From NCBI GenBank assembly GCA_937914945.1, contig CALGJF010000066.1, positions 1 to 64,000 of the forward strand: a stretch of DNA of 64,000 bases. The letters are read 5' to 3'. This document shows positions 61,550 to 64,000 of the stretch, in pieces. A program made the translations under genes and the position numbers. This DNA comes from an uncultured Bacteroidales bacterium. GTDB taxonomy: Bacteria > Bacteroidota > Bacteroidia > Bacteroidales > Bacteroidaceae. The notes beneath the pieces are model-generated. The model searched no databases and was not told the DNA's origin. It was given only the letters and a program-made list of their open reading frames with translations. Each line of letters starts with the position of its first letter. The stretch's first letter is position 1.

Positions 61550-61617
61550 TGTCATTCCGAACCTTGCGTGAGGAATCTATTTTAGATTTCTCGTCGCTAC
61601 GCTCTCGCGAAATGACA
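61550..61617. repeat. 68-bp intergenic repeat with inverted ends (TGTCATT ... AATGACA)
   Basis: The ends TGTCATT (61550-61556) and AATGACA (61611-61617) are perfect inverse repeats. The interior TCCGAACCTTGCGTGAGGAATC and TCGCTACGCTCTCGCGA also form partial stems, typical of a mobile intergenic (MITE-like) element that I have seen in Bacteroidales genomes. The right end AATGACA supplies the ATG used by the downstream gene. Confidence 0.7.
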
Positions 61618-63696
61618 ACAAGGTACAGTATTATATACAACTGCCAAAGACTGTTATGCGTGGCACTAATTACTATTGCCGCAATAACCGCCACGGCACA
61701 GAGCCACATATATTTGTCGCCCACAGGCAACGATGGCAACAAAGGAACGAAAAGGGCTCCGCTATATTCACTGCATAAGGCATTGGAGATGGCTATATCG
61801 ACCACTGCAAAGGACACTGCCTATATTGAGGCAGCCCCCGGCGACTACTACATGAGTGAGGGGTGCTACATTACCACTGCAAACACGCGCCCCATTGTGG
61901 TGCGCTCCACAGGCAAGGAGAAACCCCGCTTCATAGGCGGGCGCAAGGTTAGTGAGTGGAAACAGCAGAACAGCTATCTATACACCGCACACATACCCGA
62001 GGCAGCGTGGAGCGATTACACTTTTGAGCAATTCTTTATCAACGGACGACGCGCCACGCTTGCGCGCACTCCCAACAAAGGATTTTACAAGATAAAAAAC
62101 ATAACGGAAACTGTAACCGACGAAGGCAAGAATAACAAAGAGAGCTTTGCCACAATGCGCATTGAAGGCGACAGCGCCGACCTTGCACTGCTTGAACACG
62201 TGTGGCCGGGAGAGAATGGACAGCCCAAGGTTTCTCTATACCACAAATGGAATAACGCTATCATGCATATTGATGTTATCAATAAAGAGAATAATACATT
62301 CAACATTGCAGGCCGCAAATGGGGAAACAATAATTTACCTCAAAAGGACACGCAATATTTTATATACGATTTCAGGCATGCATTAGACGTCGCGGGGGAA
62401 TGGTATATGGATTACACAAACGCCACCCTTTATTACATACGCCACCCTTGGGAGGATATGAATAGCGCCGAGTGTATTATACCAACCATCAAACAGTTCG
62501 TTAATTTCACGGGACACCCGGGAAGAGAGATTGAAAACATTTCGTTCCATAATATAATGTTCTCGGTGAGCAAGTTCAACACTCCCCGTGTAGGACTTTA
62601 CCCATTCCAGGCGGCAGCAGATGTTGGTGCGGCCATTGAACTTCACTATGCAAAGAATATTGTTTTTACAGATTGCGAGATTGAGCATTGCGGCACATAT
62701 GCCATTTGGATAGACCGAGGAAGCAGTGGTTGCACAGTACAGAGATGTTACATTGCAGATATGGGTGCAGGTGGTATTAAAATAGGCAACCCAGTAACCC
62801 CCACCGACACTGCATCTGTCGCAAAAAGAAATATCATTGACAACAACATTATAAGAGGGGGTGGAAAAGAGATTGCATCGGGCGTGGGAATACACATAAT
62901 GCACGCTGCCGATAACAAGATAACGCACAACGATATTTCAGATTTACGATACAGCGGGATATCGATGGGATGGAAGTGGGGATACGGTGCTAGTGTGGCC
63001 TGCAACAATATTATAGAATACAATCATATTCATCATTTAGGATGGGGTGAGTTATCGGATATGGGAGGTATTTACACGCTGGGCGAAGGCACGGGAAACC
63101 GCATTGTGGGCAATGTTATTCACGACATAGCATCGAGCAAATATGGAGGTTGGGGTATATACACCGACGAGGGCAGCAGCAATATCACTATAAAGGAGAA
63201 TCTTGTTTACAGATGCCACGATGGTGCTTTCCACCAGCACTATGGAAAGGAGAATATTGTGGAGAATAACATTTTTGCTTTCAGCAAGAATGTTCAAATA
63301 CAGATATCGAAAGTAGAGGCACACAGCTCGTTCACGTTCAAGCGAAACATAATATTGCAAAATGAGGGTAGCACTGCTACGGGGCAATGGTTCAATGCCA
63401 AAATGGATATATCGAACAATATATATTGGAGCTATGGCAACGAGCTATCGTTCTGCGGGAGAAAGAGTGGCGAGTGGCTGCTAAGACGCGAAAAAAACGC
63501 ACGCTTTACCGACCCGCTAATGAAAGCCCCGCTGGAGGAGGACTTTACATTTAGGAAGGAAAAGGCTATAAAAAAGATTAAGTTCAAACCGTTTGATTAC
63601 AAAAAGGCTGGTGTTTATGGCAGCAACAAATGGATTGAGAAGGCCAAAGAGGGCAACAGCGTACACAAAGAGTTCTTGCAGGCAACAGGGTTGTAA
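61612..63696 (+). CDS. Secreted right-handed beta-helix glycosidase, GH141-like
   Basis: A 694-aa protein with a signal peptide (about 1-30, ending TATAQ). The N-terminal YLSPTGNDGNKGTKRAPL and INGRRATLARTPN are typical of parallel beta-helix glycosidases such as GH141. The later block GISMGWKWGYG, HHLGWGELSDMGGIYTLGEG, GGWGIYTDEGSS and HQHYGKENIVENNIFAF supports that family. GH141 members act on fucosides or xylan; the substrate here is unknown. The ATG at 61612 is at the right end of an intergenic repeat. The longer frame from 61498 only translates that repeat. It is probably separate from pgeF. Confidence 0.72.
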   Translation: MTTRYSIIYNCQRLLCVALITIAAITATAQSHIYLSPTGNDGNKGTKRAPLYSLHKALEMAISTTAKDTAYIEAAPGDYYMSEGCYITTANTRPIVVRSTGKEKPRFIGGRKVSEWKQQNSYLYTAHIPEAAWSDYTFEQFFINGRRATLARTPNKGFYKIKNITETVTDEGKNNKESFATMRIEGDSADLALLEHVWPGENGQPKVSLYHKWNNAIMHIDVINKENNTFNIAGRKWGNNNLPQKDTQYFIYDFRHALDVAGEWYMDYTNATLYYIRHPWEDMNSAECIIPTIKQFVNFTGHPGREIENISFHNIMFSVSKFNTPRVGLYPFQAAADVGAAIELHYAKNIVFTDCEIEHCGTYAIWIDRGSSGCTVQRCYIADMGAGGIKIGNPVTPTDTASVAKRNIIDNNIIRGGGKEIASGVGIHIMHAADNKITHNDISDLRYSGISMGWKWGYGASVACNNIIEYNHIHHLGWGELSDMGGIYTLGEGTGNRIVGNVIHDIASSKYGGWGIYTDEGSSNITIKENLVYRCHDGAFHQHYGKENIVENNIFAFSKNVQIQISKVEAHSSFTFKRNIILQNEGSTATGQWFNAKMDISNNIYWSYGNELSFCGRKSGEWLLRREKNARFTDPLMKAPLEEDFTFRKEKAIKKIKFKPFDYKKAGVYGSNKWIEKAKEGNSVHKEFLQATGL

Positions 63697-63701
63697 ACCA
63701 C

Positions 63702-63992
63702 CTATTTGCCACGCAAAAGAGCGCGCAAATACCCTGCACGGTATAGATTGAACACCCACATGCGGGGCGATGCTCCCATGAGGTTGCGCAGCAGGTGCGG
63801 GCGGGCATAGCGATAGACTAACGACAGCAACCAACCGAGTTGCAGACGTTCAATGGTCTTGAGCTTGCGGGCAAGGGTTATTAAAGGAGCCATGGTATCG
63901 TAGTGCGCAGCCAAAGTGCGCAGTGCCTCCTCGTTCTTGGCAAGATACACCTCATTGGTTTCTATATCCATGTTTATCATGGGGTTGAACAT
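63702..63992 (-). CDS. Unrecognised short or partial ORF at window end
   Basis: A 96-aa frame starting MFNPMINMDIETNEVYLAK and ending YLRALLRGK, with an arginine/leucine-rich helical C-terminus. The reading frame remains open to the window edge, so it may be the C-terminal part of a longer minus-strand protein. It is convergent with the beta-helix gene, 5 nt from its stop. I do not recognise a family. Confidence 0.4.
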   Translation of the reverse strand: MFNPMINMDIETNEVYLAKNEEALRTLAAHYDTMAPLITLARKLKTIERLQLGWLLSLVYRYARPHLLRNLMGASPRMWVFNLYRAGYLRALLRGK

Positions 63993-64000
63993 GTGTGTTA

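Noticed and set aside
61498..61611. N-terminal extension of the beta-helix protein
   Set aside because: It translates the intergenic repeat. The signal peptide fits only a start at 61612.
1..64000. CRISPR arrays, rRNA operons, IS transposases, integrases
   Set aside because: No regularly spaced short repeats, rRNA signatures or transposase/integrase motifs were found on either strand.

Overview
The window is about 64 kb from a Bacteroidales chromosome, most likely an animal-gut member. Three things point there. Bacteroidetes-type promoters (TTG about 19-22 nt upstream of TAnnTTTG) precede several genes. Typical Bacteroidetes blocks are present: DUF4271-hemD, rnpA-yidD-tatD, a fused korA with korB, and DUF4369-like/TlpA-like lipoproteins. 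There are also very large secreted glycosidases with a C-terminal 'D-x-x-GR-K/x ... GIYIINGK' sorting-like tail. Genus cannot be fixed from this sequence alone.

Layout. (1) 33-3422, minus strand: efp, a glycosyltransferase, radC, sufT-like and lpxH, tightly packed. (2) 3695-9129: a tripartite RND efflux operon (adaptor, pump, TolC-like). (3) 9332-12193: korAB, closed by a perfect 44-bp bidirectional terminator. (4) 12268-28996: a host-glycan degradation island. A minus-strand operon carries two chimeric enzymes, GH84+GH2 (2306 aa) and GH27+GH16 (1422 aa). Divergent from it lie a GH20 hexosaminidase and an (alpha/alpha)6 glycosidase. (5) 29165-34079: rpsO, bipA, a thioredoxin-fold lipoprotein without its cysteines, and the YifB ATPase. 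(6) 34163-39242: a three-gene module of a secreted TPR protein, a membrane TIR protein and a short paralogue of the TPR protein's N-terminus. (7) 39276-42828: LOG, DUF4271, hemD, rnpA, yidD, tatD and tRNA-Gln. (8) 42921-47867, minus strand: transporter, porin, acyltransferase, ketoisomerase-like cupin and PlsC-like acyltransferase. (9) 48079-57256, minus strand: a 2977-aa M60-like (mucinase-type) metallopeptidase with four F5/8-C domains, followed by a 64-aa small protein. (10) 57599-59057: an AbiEii-type toxin/antitoxin-like pair bracketed by two ~220-bp direct repeats. (11) 59155-63992: metY, an 85-bp tandem repeat, pgeF, a beta-helix glycosidase whose start codon lies in an intergenic repeat, and an unrecognised short or partial ORF.

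How it fits together. GH84, GH20, GH2, GH27, GH16 and the M60-like protease cover the bonds expected in mucin O-glycans: GlcNAc, GalNAc, galactose and internal poly-LacNAc linkages plus the peptide backbone. There is no SusC/SusD pair in the window, so this looks like a secreted mucin-degrading set outside a canonical PUL. The most unusual candidate system is the envelope-spanning TPR-TIR-TPR-like operon. The second is the toxin-like cassette between direct repeats.
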